Notes under the pieces: model-generated
Database searches by the model: none
The model's input: the letters and a program-made list of their open reading frames with translations, nothing else
Told to the model about the DNA's origin: nothing
Part shown: piece by piece, positions 18,843 to 27,842 of the stretch
Position numbering within the stretch: position 1 is the first letter of the stretch
Layout of the letters: each line of letters begins with the position of its first letter
Made by a program: the position numbers and the translations under genes
Origin: JABDMH01 sp964428345
Lineage (GTDB): Bacteria > Bacteroidota > Bacteroidia > Chitinophagales > Saprospiraceae
Assembly: GCA_964428345.1 (NCBI GenBank)
Contig: CAYRYD010000024.1
Span: 21,128 to 85,127 of the forward strand
Direction: 5' to 3'
Length of the DNA stretch: 64,000 nt

Positions 18843-20438
18843 TTAATCGTCGATAAATATTTTCAACTGCATATCCAGGGGATTTAAATGTTCCAGTAGC
18901 AGTTCGTAATAATGATCCGGATCCCGCAGGTAGAATTCCAGATAATTGGCTACCCGTTCCTGCAATCCGCCACCCGGATATAATTTTTCCCGGATATTTT
19001 TGATCTGATTAATGGCAATTTCGTGTTTTTGTTTTTCTGCCCGCCGTAATCGATCTTCGACCTTCTCCAAAGATTTTATCTGATTTTTTCCTTCCGCAGC
19101 CGCTGCCGCTTTTAAGGTAGGATCAATGAAACCGGCTTTATCTTCGATCTGTAGCCATAATTTTTCCAATGCTTTTTTCTCTTCCTCCAGTGAGAATTCA
19201 TGTTCTGCATGCTGCGCGACATATTCTTTAATCTGACTGACTTCTGACTGGAAAAAATCCGGGACATCCAGTCCGAGCTTTTGCATTTTTTTGACAGTAC
19301 CTTTATCAATCCAGAGGACCGAGTCTCTTCGTACCAGGACCGGAAAATTAATGCCAAAAAAGTCAAACTGTTGTTTTCGTTCCAACCAATAGGCGAGTTC
19401 TCCGCCACCCCCCACATAGGCAAGGTTTGGCAAGATCTTTTCCTGGAAAAGAGGCCGGACTATGACGTTGGGGCTAAACTGTTCAGGGTGTTCTTTTAAC
19501 TTCTGCAAAATTTCATCCCGGGTAAACTGTAGGTTGGTATCCACTACCTGATAGATCTCCCCGGTTTTTTCAATCCGGTTTCTGATCCCCTTGTCCAGAT
19601 AAAATAAATTGATATCACGGGCATAGGTTTGGGCGCCAAAACCGGTTTCTTCCAATGACTTTTGCGTCGTCCTTACATAGGTAGCAGAATGGTGGTGAAG
19701 AAGTTCGTCCTGAAAGATGTTTGTCATAGTGGCTTTAAGCCGGGGTTCATCCATGTTGATGACAACGAGTCCCAGATGACCGAAAAGGCCATTGATCAGA
19801 TCGGCAAAAGCAGGTCCATAGGTTTTATGGTGAGAGTGGGTTTTCTCAAAAAGTCGTACAATTTCTTCAGCATCCGGAGATGTCCCCAAAATTTCCTTTA
19901 GCGCCGCAAGAGCCGGTTTCAGGGATTCCGTGCTCATACGGCCAACCGATCCAGTTTCATCGTTTTCCCAGCGGATCGTTTTACCGTATAGACTGGTATG
20001 ATCCATTTCTTCAAAATCATGGTCCTCGCCTCCGGCAACAAAAACCGGTACGAAGTGATACCCGGAATAGGCCTCCTGCAACAGACGGGTCAACTTTATG
20101 GTCGACAGGATCTTGTAGGCGACAAAGGCCGGACCGGTAAACAAAACCGGCTGATGGGCGGTCACGACGGTAAAGGTATTTTCCAGTTTCAATAACCCGA
20201 TTTGACGCATGGCAGCCTGGCCTGGAGTGGTGTAAGCCTCATATTGTTTCGTGAGTACATCCACCAACAGAGACCGGTCGACGACATCCCGCTTTTTATC
20301 TTCAATGGCCTGCCCAAACGATGATAATTCCGGTGTATAATGGGCAAACTGGAGGAGATTTTTATCCATTTGGGCAAAAGCCACATCGGTCGGGGCGAAC
20401 TGTTCGACCTCGTTAAACGGTATTCGCAAAACTTTCAT
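18843..20438 (-). CDS. bshC: Bacillithiol biosynthesis cysteine-adding enzyme
   Basis: Putative ligase for the last step of bacillithiol synthesis, adding cysteine to glucosaminyl-malate. About 531 aa from the ATG at 20438, which is preferred to a TTG at 20447. The family shows as 'VTAHQPVLFTGPAFVAYKILSTIKLTRLL' (Rossmann-like core near residue 90), 'FVAGGEDHDFEEMDH', 'PNLAYVGGGGELAYWLERKQQFDFFGINFPVLVRRDS' and a C-terminal coiled-coil. Bacillithiol is the low-molecular-weight thiol of several Bacteroidota as well as Firmicutes. It is convergent with accD. Confidence 0.93.
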   Translation of the reverse strand: MKVLRIPFNEVEQFAPTDVAFAQMDKNLLQFAHYTPELSSFGQAIEDKKRDVVDRSLLVDVLTKQYEAYTTPGQAAMRQIGLLKLENTFTVVTAHQPVLFTGPAFVAYKILSTIKLTRLLQEAYSGYHFVPVFVAGGEDHDFEEMDHTSLYGKTIRWENDETGSVGRMSTESLKPALAALKEILGTSPDAEEIVRLFEKTHSHHKTYGPAFADLINGLFGHLGLVVINMDEPRLKATMTNIFQDELLHHHSATYVRTTQKSLEETGFGAQTYARDINLFYLDKGIRNRIEKTGEIYQVVDTNLQFTRDEILQKLKEHPEQFSPNVIVRPLFQEKILPNLAYVGGGGELAYWLERKQQFDFFGINFPVLVRRDSVLWIDKGTVKKMQKLGLDVPDFFQSEVSQIKEYVAQHAEHEFSLEEEKKALEKLWLQIEDKAGFIDPTLKAAAAAEGKNQIKSLEKVEDRLRRAEKQKHEIAINQIKNIREKLYPGGGLQERVANYLEFYLRDPDHYYELLLEHLNPLDMQLKIFIDD

Positions 20439-20533
20439 AGCCGGCAATTATACGGCTAATTATATAAATGAACCAACAGATTGATCAACTGGCTGATCTA
20501 AGTGTGGGGTATAGTGCCATGATGTGTTAAGGA

Positions 20534-22135
20534 TTAATAACTCTGACCGGCTCCCGGCTGGATAATTTCGAAATTTTCTTTCTTCTTGGCCTCATCCACC
20601 ATGATGCGAACATCTTCGAGCAATTGTTTTGCGTCAAAGATGATACCATCTTTGACAGTATACTTTACACCACCTACCCGCACTACTTCGTTGTCATCGG
20701 TCAATTTGATGGCTCCGGTACCATAGAGTACCTTCAGATTTTGAAGCGGGTTTTCGTCGACAATGACAAAGTCGGCTTTTTTACCCACTTCTACCGTCCC
20801 GATCTCGTTTTCCATGCCGAGGGCAATGGCTCCATTTAAAGTTGCCGAACGGATGACTTCAAGGGGATGAAAGCCTGCTTCCCGCAGCATCTCCAGTTCA
20901 CGGATATAGGCAAAACCATAAAGTTGATAGATAAAACCGGAGTCCGAACCAGCGGTGACCCTCCCTCCACGGTTTTTGTATTCGTTGACAAAAGTCATCC
21001 ACAGCTGGTAATTTTTTTTCCAGTCTACCTCTTCCTCGGTACCCCAGAAATGCCAGTAGCTGCCATGGCTGATCTTACTGGGAAGATAAAATCTCCACAG
21101 CGAAGGCATGGTATAGGTTTCATGCCACTCTGCCCGCCGGGCCCGGTGCAGATCGCGACTGGCTTCATAGATATTGAAGGTCGGATCAATGGTAAAATCC
21201 AGGTCGAGCAATTCCTTCATGACCTTGTTCCAGTGCTCGGTATAGGGAGCGGCTGCCTGCTGCCAAAGTTTACCGGCTTCGGCAAACCGGTGTTGCTCAT
21301 TTTGGTAGTTGTAGTCGAGGGGATAGTCCTGCACCGTCCGGTCTTCAAAGAGTGCTTCGGGCAAGCCATACCAATGCTCCATCGAGGTCAGCCCTGCCCG
21401 GGCGGAGTGCAGTACATTCCATCTTCCCACATCCATCTGGGCATGATGACAGGCAGACCGAAGCCCCAGTTTCCGGTTTTCATCCAGGGCGGCGGCCATG
21501 ATCTCCGGAGGTGAACCAAAGAATTTAATACCATCTGCCCCTTTGGCGGCATTCTGCCGTACCCATTCCCGGGCCATCTGCGGGGTACTGATTTCTTCAC
21601 TGGATTCATTCATACCAAAGACGGTGTAGGCTTTGATCCGCGGAGCGGTAATTTCATTTGATTCACTGCGTTTGCGGTGTTCCAATACCCAGTCAAGGCC
21701 ATTTCCGCAGGCAGGTTCCCGGATAGTAGTGATTCCGTGTGCCATCCAGAGCTTAAAAACGTATTCGGCTCCGGCACCCTGAGCTTTCCCTCCGATATGG
21801 CCGTGCATATCAACGAATCCGGGCAGGAGGTACATGCCTTCACAATTCAATTCGTGACCACCTTCTATCAGCTGGGGCCGGTCTTCCGGCCGGATTTCTA
21901 CCCCAGGGTACCCCACCACGGCAATCTTTTTGATGATATTGTTTTCGACGACAATATCGATGGGACCCCGGGGAGGAGCTCCGTTACCATTAACGAGAGT
22001 TATTCCCCTGATGATCAACTGATTCCAGGGACCTTCACCCCGTACCCGGTCAGGAGCCTTTAGTACCTGGCCTTCCAGGGAAAGACCGGTCATCAGGTAA
22101 AAGACCAGGATTAAACAGTATGGTTGAATTTTCAT
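20534..22135 (-). CDS. Secreted metal-dependent amidohydrolase
   Basis: About 533 aa from the ATG at 22135. The open frame extends to 22222, but the signal peptide starts at MKIQPYCLILVFYLMTG. The amidohydrolase/imidazolonepropionase-like TIM barrel shows the N-terminal metal motif 'GFVDMHGHIGG' (HxH), further metal-ligand candidates in 'LRSACHHAQMDVGRW', and the late aspartate in 'TAGSDSGFIYQLYGF'. The C-terminal 'GTVEVGKKADFVIVDENPLQNL' is the returning beta-sandwich. It is predicted periplasmic or exported. Substrates of this subfamily are varied (dipeptides, cyclic amides), so none is assigned. Confidence 0.86.
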   Translation of the reverse strand: MKIQPYCLILVFYLMTGLSLEGQVLKAPDRVRGEGPWNQLIIRGITLVNGNGAPPRGPIDIVVENNIIKKIAVVGYPGVEIRPEDRPQLIEGGHELNCEGMYLLPGFVDMHGHIGGKAQGAGAEYVFKLWMAHGITTIREPACGNGLDWVLEHRKRSESNEITAPRIKAYTVFGMNESSEEISTPQMAREWVRQNAAKGADGIKFFGSPPEIMAAALDENRKLGLRSACHHAQMDVGRWNVLHSARAGLTSMEHWYGLPEALFEDRTVQDYPLDYNYQNEQHRFAEAGKLWQQAAAPYTEHWNKVMKELLDLDFTIDPTFNIYEASRDLHRARRAEWHETYTMPSLWRFYLPSKISHGSYWHFWGTEEEVDWKKNYQLWMTFVNEYKNRGGRVTAGSDSGFIYQLYGFAYIRELEMLREAGFHPLEVIRSATLNGAIALGMENEIGTVEVGKKADFVIVDENPLQNLKVLYGTGAIKLTDDNEVVRVGGVKYTVKDGIIFDAKQLLEDVRIMVDEAKKKENFEIIQPGAGQSY

Positions 22136-22363
22136 TTTTAAATGCATAATAGTTCTTGAATCCATCGATTTTCGAGGCTTCCGAATTTCATAAATGTCCG
22201 GGATAAATTCCGATTCTCCCACTAATTATTCTGGAAATCTGTTTTTGATTTGAATTTGTGGAAATGGAGTGTCGGGGGATGATGTTTTGTTGACCTGGAT
22301 TGCATCGGCAAATGCATTTTTTAAAAGCCCGGCACTCTTTAAAATCTGTAATTTTACCTATTG

Positions 22364-22906
22364 ATGAATGCGGTAAGAAAACGGGTCAACCTGAACAGAC
22401 AATTGAAGACGCTTAACGAGCGGACCGACCAGATCCTGAATCGGCTGGCGGCTTTTCCGGATGAGACATTGAATCTTCCTCCAGGGCCGGGCGTATGGTC
22501 GGTCATGCAGATTCTTACCCATCTCATGTTAAGCGAAAGGTTGTCTCTGGAATATGTCAGGAAAAAGCTAAGCTTTAATCCTCAACTAAAGAAGGCTGGC
22601 TTGATGGCTGCCGGCAGGCACTTTCTCCTTCGGTGGTCACAGCAATTACCCTTCAAATACAATGCACCAAAAGGGGTACAGACTGAAAATCTTCCCGAAT
22701 TTTGCAGTTTGGCAGAATTGAAAGACCGCTGGCTTTCCGATCGTCAGAAACTTCATCAGTTTCTTTCAGAAGTGGATGACGAACTGCTGACCAGGGAGCT
22801 ATACCGGCATCCGGTAGCTGGCCGGATGTCCCTTGTTCAAATGGTGAGTTTTTACAATGTTCACCTGCAAAGGCACCTTAAGCAGATCGAATCGCGAATT
22901 GAATAG
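22364..22906 (+). CDS. DinB-superfamily protein
   Basis: A 180-residue four-helix-bundle protein. The opening 'LNRQLKTLNERTDQILNRLAAFPDETLNLPPGPGVWSVMQILTHLMLSE' followed by the late histidines in 'MVSFYNVHLQRHLKQIESRI' gives the three-histidine metal site typical of DinB_2/YfiT-like enzymes, which include thiol-dependent transferases. A bacillithiol link would fit the presence of bshC nearby, but that is inference. ATG at 22364 is preferred to the adjacent in-frame codon at 22361. Confidence 0.75.
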   Translation: MNAVRKRVNLNRQLKTLNERTDQILNRLAAFPDETLNLPPGPGVWSVMQILTHLMLSERLSLEYVRKKLSFNPQLKKAGLMAAGRHFLLRWSQQLPFKYNAPKGVQTENLPEFCSLAELKDRWLSDRQKLHQFLSEVDDELLTRELYRHPVAGRMSLVQMVSFYNVHLQRHLKQIESRIE

Positions 22907-22937
22907 ATCTCTGCATGATGCTTGTTATCAGACTATT

Positions 22938-23230
22938 ATGTATTCAAGATCGACGTACTATGAAAATTTCCCGGGCATTTCACCGGTGATTGACCAGGTG
23001 GGAGTTGAAGAAGGGATCACCCGGTTACAGGCACGTAGTATCAAGCATCAGTCTAAGGTTTTTGCTTTAAAGCTTGCACTCAGCATGATTGACCTGACCA
23101 CCCTTTCCATTGCTGAAGGGCCAGAACTTTATTAAAGCAAGTTGTACGTTTCCAGAAGGTGCCGGTTTCTGGTGCCGGCCTTCCCTGTTTACCAATATTG
23201 CGCAATCGAGCATCATGGACGCCCAGGAGA
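22938..23230 (+). pseudogene. deoC: Decayed deoxyribose-phosphate aldolase (deoC remnant)
   Basis: The ATG at 22938 opens a 65-codon frame that stops at 23135. Its last part, 'LQARSIKHQSKVFALKLALSMIDLTTL', closely resembles the N-terminal region of the DeoC type found in Actinobacteria and Bacteroidota, where it continues 'EGADTPGKVR'. Instead the frame ends almost at once. Just after the break, at about 23124-23176, the DNA reads as a broken piece similar to the catalytic-lysine region (FIK-A-S then, after a shift, KVPVSGA), as if an internal deletion joined the ends. Next to it are the two nucleoside phosphorylases whose products DeoC would normally process, which supports the reading. Intact DeoC would be about 250-330 aa. 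Confidence 0.6.
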
Positions 23231-23274
23231 TTAAGACTACCTGGCACCTAGGAAAATGATCACCGCTATTTTGG

Positions 23275-24576
23275 TCAGATCTCTCCCAGGATCAGAGGTG
23301 TTGGTTTCGGTGCCTCATCCGCAATCGTGATCGCGGAAGAAGCGATTTGTAAAGCCTGGTCCATTTTTTCCGGACTGGCCGCATAAATGGTCAGCAGTGG
23401 ATCACCTTTGGATACCGGATTCCCCCGGTCCTGATGCAGATAGATACCGGCTCCCAGGTCCACTTTTTGCTCTTTTGATGTACGTCCTGCTCCGCTGTAC
23501 ATCGAAGCCATTCCGATTTTCCGGGCATGGATCGAGACAATAAATCCCGATTCCGGAGAGGTCAGGGTTTTCTGAAAAGCTGCCCTGGGCAAGTCTTCCG
23601 GATGATCCAGATAGCGGCTGTTGCCTCCCTGATTTTCAATGATGGATCGTAATTTTTCCAATGCCTCACCCGAGTCAAGGGTTTTATTGAGTAGATCTTC
23701 AGCTGCCTGTTTCGAAGGGGTCCGGCCAGTCATCATCATCAGACGAATGCCCAGTTGAATGCAAAGTTCCCGGAACCGGACCGGACCTTCTCCCCGCAGC
23801 GTTTCGATGGCTTCCCCGACTTCCAGGGCATTGCCGACCGCATATCCCAAAGGTGCTGACATATCGGTCAATACTGCCCGGATGGGAATCTGAAGATGCT
23901 GTCCGACCGAAACCAGCGAACTTGCGAGTTCCCGCGCTTTTCCCGAATCTTCAAAGATAGCGCCATTTCCAACCTTGACATCCAGGAGGATCGCTTTAGC
24001 CCCTCCGGCAATCTTTTTACTCATGATGCTGCTGGCTATCAGCGGCAGGGAATCAACGGTCGCGGTTGAATCCCGTAAGGCATACATCCTTTGGTCGGCC
24101 GGCACCAGTCGTCCGGTCTGTCCGCTTAGAACGATACCGTTTTGATGCACTGCCCGGATGATCTCCTCCCTGGAAAGATCGTACTGGTATCCTTCAAAAA
24201 CGGACAATTTATCCAGGGTGCCTCCAGTATGTCCCAAACCCCGTCCGGACAATTTGGCAACCTTAAGGCCGGTGGCGGCGATCAGCGGCATTAGAACCAG
24301 GGTGGTCTTGTCACCGACACCACCGGTGCTGTGCTTGTCGACAACCAGACCTTCAGCGGAGGGGAAACTGATGGTTTCTCCGGTTTCTGCCATAGCACGG
24401 GTAAGGTACGATACCTCCCATTCATTCATGCCCCGCAGATAGATGGCCATCAGTAGCGCTGAAATCTGATAGTCGGGCGTTCGGGCATCACAGATCAACT
24501 GCACCAGGCGGTATATTTCCGCTTCGGTGTAGGTGCCGCCGTCTCTTTTCTTAACGATTAGCTCAATGATGCTCAT
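23275..24576 (-). CDS. Thymidine/pyrimidine-nucleoside phosphorylase
   Basis: Cleaves thymidine or uridine with phosphate to give the base and (deoxy)ribose-1-phosphate. A 433-residue protein of the usual size. The family signature region is clear: 'VDKHSTGGVGDKTTLVLMPLIAATGLKVAKLSGRGLGHTGGTLDKL' at about residues 80-125, with the phosphate-binding KHSTGGVGDK. The C-terminal domain has 'GLG..YLHQDRGNPVSKGDPLLTIYA'. Whether it is DeoA or the broader Pdp type cannot be told by eye, although the length favours Pdp. It overlaps the purine phosphorylase gene by 14 bp and is the last gene of the minus-strand nucleoside cluster. Confidence 0.92.
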   Translation of the reverse strand: MSIIELIVKKRDGGTYTEAEIYRLVQLICDARTPDYQISALLMAIYLRGMNEWEVSYLTRAMAETGETISFPSAEGLVVDKHSTGGVGDKTTLVLMPLIAATGLKVAKLSGRGLGHTGGTLDKLSVFEGYQYDLSREEIIRAVHQNGIVLSGQTGRLVPADQRMYALRDSTATVDSLPLIASSIMSKKIAGGAKAILLDVKVGNGAIFEDSGKARELASSLVSVGQHLQIPIRAVLTDMSAPLGYAVGNALEVGEAIETLRGEGPVRFRELCIQLGIRLMMMTGRTPSKQAAEDLLNKTLDSGEALEKLRSIIENQGGNSRYLDHPEDLPRAAFQKTLTSPESGFIVSIHARKIGMASMYSGAGRTSKEQKVDLGAGIYLHQDRGNPVSKGDPLLTIYAASPEKMDQALQIASSAITIADEAPKPTPLILGEI

Positions 24577-25405
24577 TTCGCAGTAGTTTTCGCACCAGAA
24601 CTCCCAAAAACCGGTGTAAGTCGGGTGCCACTCTTTCCATGGTCTGCATCACATCTTCATGTGTCAGAGGGTGTTGGGCCATTCCGCAACCAAGATTGGC
24701 CACGAGTGATATGCCCATGACCTTCAATCCGGCATGGCAGGCAGTAATGGCTTCGGGTACGGTGGACATACCTACGGCATCAGCACCGATGATTTGCATC
24801 ATCCGGATTTCAGCAGGAGTTTCAAAAGCCGGACCGGAGGTATAAACATAAACCCCGCTGTGAGCCCTAAGCTTAAGGTCGCGGGCGGTCTGAAGTCCCA
24901 GCTCTCGGAGGTCCTCCGTAAAAATGACAGAAGCATCAGGGAAACGGGTTCCAAATTCATCAACATTAGGACCAATCAGGGGATTGTTTTGCACGAGATT
25001 GATGTGATCCCGGATAATCATGAGATCACCCGGGTGGTACAGGGGATTGACCGATCCCGAAGCATTGGTGAGGATCAGGGTTTCAATTCCCAATTTCTTG
25101 AAAATCCGGACCGGAATACTTAATACCGGCATGCTATAACCTTCGTAGTAGTGGAATCTTCCCTGCATGATCAGGACCGGATGACCGTCGATATCCACTA
25201 AGATCAGGTGGCCGGTGTGACCCGGTACCGAGGTAGTCGGGAAGCCGGGAATTTGATCATACGGAATATTAAAATATTGACTGAGGGTATCAGTCCACTC
25301 CGAAAACCCAGATCCGAGGATCATGCCCACCGATGGTCTCCAATCTCGGAGTCGCTGCCGGATGAAGGTAAAGCCGCTGTCAATTCGATCGAGGATGTCT
25401 TGCAT
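24563..25405 (-). CDS. Purine-nucleoside phosphorylase (PNP family, trimeric type)
   Basis: Phosphorolysis of inosine or guanosine, cytoplasmic. A 280-residue protein. Motifs: 'VGMILGSGFSEWTDTL' (phosphate loop), 'HTGHLILVDIDGHPVLIMQGRFHYYEGYSM', 'ILTNASGSVNPLYHPGDLMIIRDHINL' and 'GPAFETPAEIRMMQIIGADAVGMSTVPE', all diagnostic for the PNP/MTAP family of trimeric type. It lies between the nucleoside transporter (24 bp upstream) and the pyrimidine phosphorylase (14-bp overlap), so the three act together in uptake and phosphorolysis of nucleosides. Confidence 0.94.
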   Translation of the reverse strand: MQDILDRIDSGFTFIRQRLRDWRPSVGMILGSGFSEWTDTLSQYFNIPYDQIPGFPTTSVPGHTGHLILVDIDGHPVLIMQGRFHYYEGYSMPVLSIPVRIFKKLGIETLILTNASGSVNPLYHPGDLMIIRDHINLVQNNPLIGPNVDEFGTRFPDASVIFTEDLRELGLQTARDLKLRAHSGVYVYTSGPAFETPAEIRMMQIIGADAVGMSTVPEAITACHAGLKVMGISLVANLGCGMAQHPLTHEDVMQTMERVAPDLHRFLGVLVRKLLRNEHH

Positions 25406-25429
25406 GGTGGATTTCGTTGGATCTCATGA

Positions 25430-26731
25430 TTAAAGTTCACGAACCAGCACGCCGGCAATCGTTGCTGTAAACAGACAAGCAATGGTTCCTCCGATCAGGG
25501 CTCTTACACCGAGTTGGGAAAGATTCGTACGTTGTCCAGGTGCAATGGCTCCGATACCACCGATCTGAATACCAATGGAAGCAAAATTCGCAAATCCACA
25601 AAGGGCATACGTGCTGATGATGATTGATTTAAGGCTGATTTCGCCTCCATTTTTCATATCGGTCAGCGTGACATAGGCGAAGAATTCGTTGAGAATGGTC
25701 TTTTCTCCCAACATTTGTCCGACAGCGATAATATCGTTGCCGGGAACTCCCAGAAGCCAGGCCAGCGGACTAAATAGAATGCCAAAGATGTATTGTAATG
25801 TCAGGCCATCGTAGGTGCCGTGGGTCTTTTCTGTAATGATTTCATTGATGTTGGTCCATTGACCAAAGGCAAAAAACAGACTGTTGCCCAGGTAGATGAA
25901 AGCCATAAAAGCCAGAAGCATTGCTCCGACATTCACGGCCAACCTGACTCCGTCGGTGGTGCCAACTGATATTGCATCCAGGATATTACTGCCAGCCTGA
26001 GTCCGGGGGATATGAATGTTTTTGTCGATCTTATCCGGTTCTGTTTCGGGAAACAGAATTTTAGCGGCCACAATGGCGGCAGGCGCCGAGATAATCGAAG
26101 CTGTGAGCAGGTGCATACCAAACAACTGTTTACCTTCCAATGTGTCACCTCCAAGCATCGCCATGTAAGCCCCGAATACCCCTCCCGCAATGGTTGCCAT
26201 TCCACCGGTCATCAGACAGTTGATTTCTGATTTGGTCATCTGTTCCAGGTATGGTTTTACCACCAGTGGAGCCTCGGTTTGCCCAACGAATACGTTGGCG
26301 GCGGCCGCCAGGCTTTCTGCTCCGGACAATTGCATGGTCCGGTTCATAATCCAGGCAAAAGCAAGAACCACTTTCTGAAGGATTCCGAGATAGTATAGCA
26401 AGGATGAAAGGGCAGAGAAAAAGACAATGGTGGGTAGTACGTAGAATGCAAATCCAAAAGGTTGACCGGGATCTGCCAGATTTCCAAAAAGAAATCGCGC
26501 TGACTGCTCGGTGGCATGGATCATGAGCACAAAAAAGTCAACGATGAGTTTGAAAAAGGCACGTACGAAGGGCACTTTCAACATGAGAAATGCCAGAACT
26601 ATCTGAAGTAGTATTCCGATACCGACCAGGCGCCAGTTGACCGACGATCGGCTACTACTCAACAAGTAGCATATTCCGGTCAGGACGATCAATCCCAGTA
26701 AGCCTCTTAAAATATCATGCATCAGATCCAT
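25430..26731 (-). CDS. Concentrative nucleoside transporter (NupC/CNT family)
   Basis: Ion-coupled nucleoside importer of the inner membrane. About 433 aa from the ATG at 26731. The longest frame starts at 26749. There are many hydrophobic segments. The family core appears as 'GQTEAPLVVKPYLEQMTKSEINCLMTGGMATIAGGVFGAYM' and 'NAVSVGTTDG' like features, and 'ALCGFANFASIGIQIGGIGAIAPGQR' near the C terminus matches the CNT consensus. It is the first gene of the cluster with the two phosphorylases. Confidence 0.94.
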   Translation of the reverse strand: MDLMHDILRGLLGLIVLTGICYLLSSSRSSVNWRLVGIGILLQIVLAFLMLKVPFVRAFFKLIVDFFVLMIHATEQSARFLFGNLADPGQPFGFAFYVLPTIVFFSALSSLLYYLGILQKVVLAFAWIMNRTMQLSGAESLAAAANVFVGQTEAPLVVKPYLEQMTKSEINCLMTGGMATIAGGVFGAYMAMLGGDTLEGKQLFGMHLLTASIISAPAAIVAAKILFPETEPDKIDKNIHIPRTQAGSNILDAISVGTTDGVRLAVNVGAMLLAFMAFIYLGNSLFFAFGQWTNINEIITEKTHGTYDGLTLQYIFGILFSPLAWLLGVPGNDIIAVGQMLGEKTILNEFFAYVTLTDMKNGGEISLKSIIISTYALCGFANFASIGIQIGGIGAIAPGQRTNLSQLGVRALIGGTIACLFTATIAGVLVREL

Positions 26732-27256
26732 GGTCTGACAAGATAGCAAATCTCGATTTCAGGCTATCTTATTTGCCGAGAGGATTTGAAATAGACCCTC
26801 TCTCCTAAAAACTCCCGCCAATTGTCAACTGCTTATCTACGCTCACCTATGCAAAAATGTCCGGATGATATCGATTGAAAAAATCAATGACCGGTGTTGC
26901 CTTCTCCAAGTTTTAAATCACCCCATTGAACCTGCCAGCCAACTGGAAGGTGGTTTGTTGAAGACCTGGGATTCGAGGAAATATTTCGACCTGGCTTGCT
27001 TCAATTTTAACACATTAATTTTTGCATATAGACAATAATTGCCATAATTTAGCTTTTATAAGGTACGACTACTTACGACACATCCTGCATTCCTTTTACG
27101 GAATCTTTTTTCAAAACATTTTCTACGAGCACTCTCTGTAACATTTGGATCGGGTTAACGGTCGATCAGGATTTTTTTTGATCATCATTCCCATCCGGTG
27201 TTACCTTTTGACATGCAATCGTTAAGAACCAAATAATTGAGAGTCAATTGGGTGAC

Positions 27257-27360
27257 GGCCAGCGTGCTGGTTGGTGATTCGTTTTGCAATAAAAACGGAG
27301 CGCTGATGGAATTCTTTTGAATCGCAAATCGCCGAATCCGGCCGCTGGCTTTTTTATTTT
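27257..27360 (+). ncRNA. Candidate structured RNA ending in a T-rich tract
   Basis: Nested complementary segments: GCCAGCG at 27258-27264 pairs with CGCTGGC at 27343-27349; GATTCG at 27276-27281 pairs with CGAATC at 27333-27338; TTTGC at 27283-27287 pairs with GCAAA at 27324-27328. There is also a small inner hairpin around ATTC-TTTT-GAAT. The outer stem is followed at once by a T-rich run, as in a terminator-ended small RNA. I do not recognise a known family. It could equally be a long imperfect terminator or decayed palindromic DNA. Confidence 0.4.
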
Positions 27361-27421
27361 TTAATTAACAAGTTGAATTAAATTGAAAGTTTGCAGTACT
27401 GGTACATAAGTTGGTATTACG

Positions 27422-27453
27422 AAGCCGTATTAAAAGTAATACGGCTTTTTTTT
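27422..27453 (+). terminator. Perfect intrinsic terminator
   Basis: An 11-bp perfect stem, AAGCCGTATTA pairing with TAATACGGCTT around the loop AAAG, runs into eight T residues. No protein gene lies upstream on the plus strand for more than 4 kb, which implies that a non-coding transcript or a lost gene is terminated here. Confidence 0.85.
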
Positions 27454-27842
27454 AATACTGGGTCGATGCGCTTCCTCTTTTTGTACAGGTCTGATATAAG
27501 AGGTGATGCTGTCAGCACTGGTTGAAAATGAATTGATAGCTACACTGGCTACTCTAGAAACCCAAAACAATTGCCTACCGTTTATCTGCAATAACACGGT
27601 ATGCCTGGTAGTCGATCGAGCTGGATAGCAGCGGCCCCGACTCTTTACCTGCTTTTATTAAGCGGTGTACGCAGGATCATTGGTCGATGGCGTGGGTTTT
27701 CATCTGGGGAAAAGCATGGAGGTCAAGAACCCGAATAGGTCATTCATTGCCAAATGGAGATTTCGACCTGAAACAGCGATCAAAAAATTTTTTATTTGCA
27801 GGATAAACAATAACTGTAAATTACTTGGCCTAATTTGGCCAC

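Larger units (their letters stand above)
26750..27842. other. Long intergenic region with RNA-like structures
   Basis: Nearly 1.1 kb without a supported protein gene. It contains two strong candidates for folded RNA or terminators, listed separately at 27257-27360 and 27422-27453. A weaker hairpin with a T run lies near 27088-27113. The 5' region of nhaD lies at its right end. The 83-codon frame at 27665-27916 overlaps nhaD out of frame and has no protein-like character. Confidence 0.5.
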
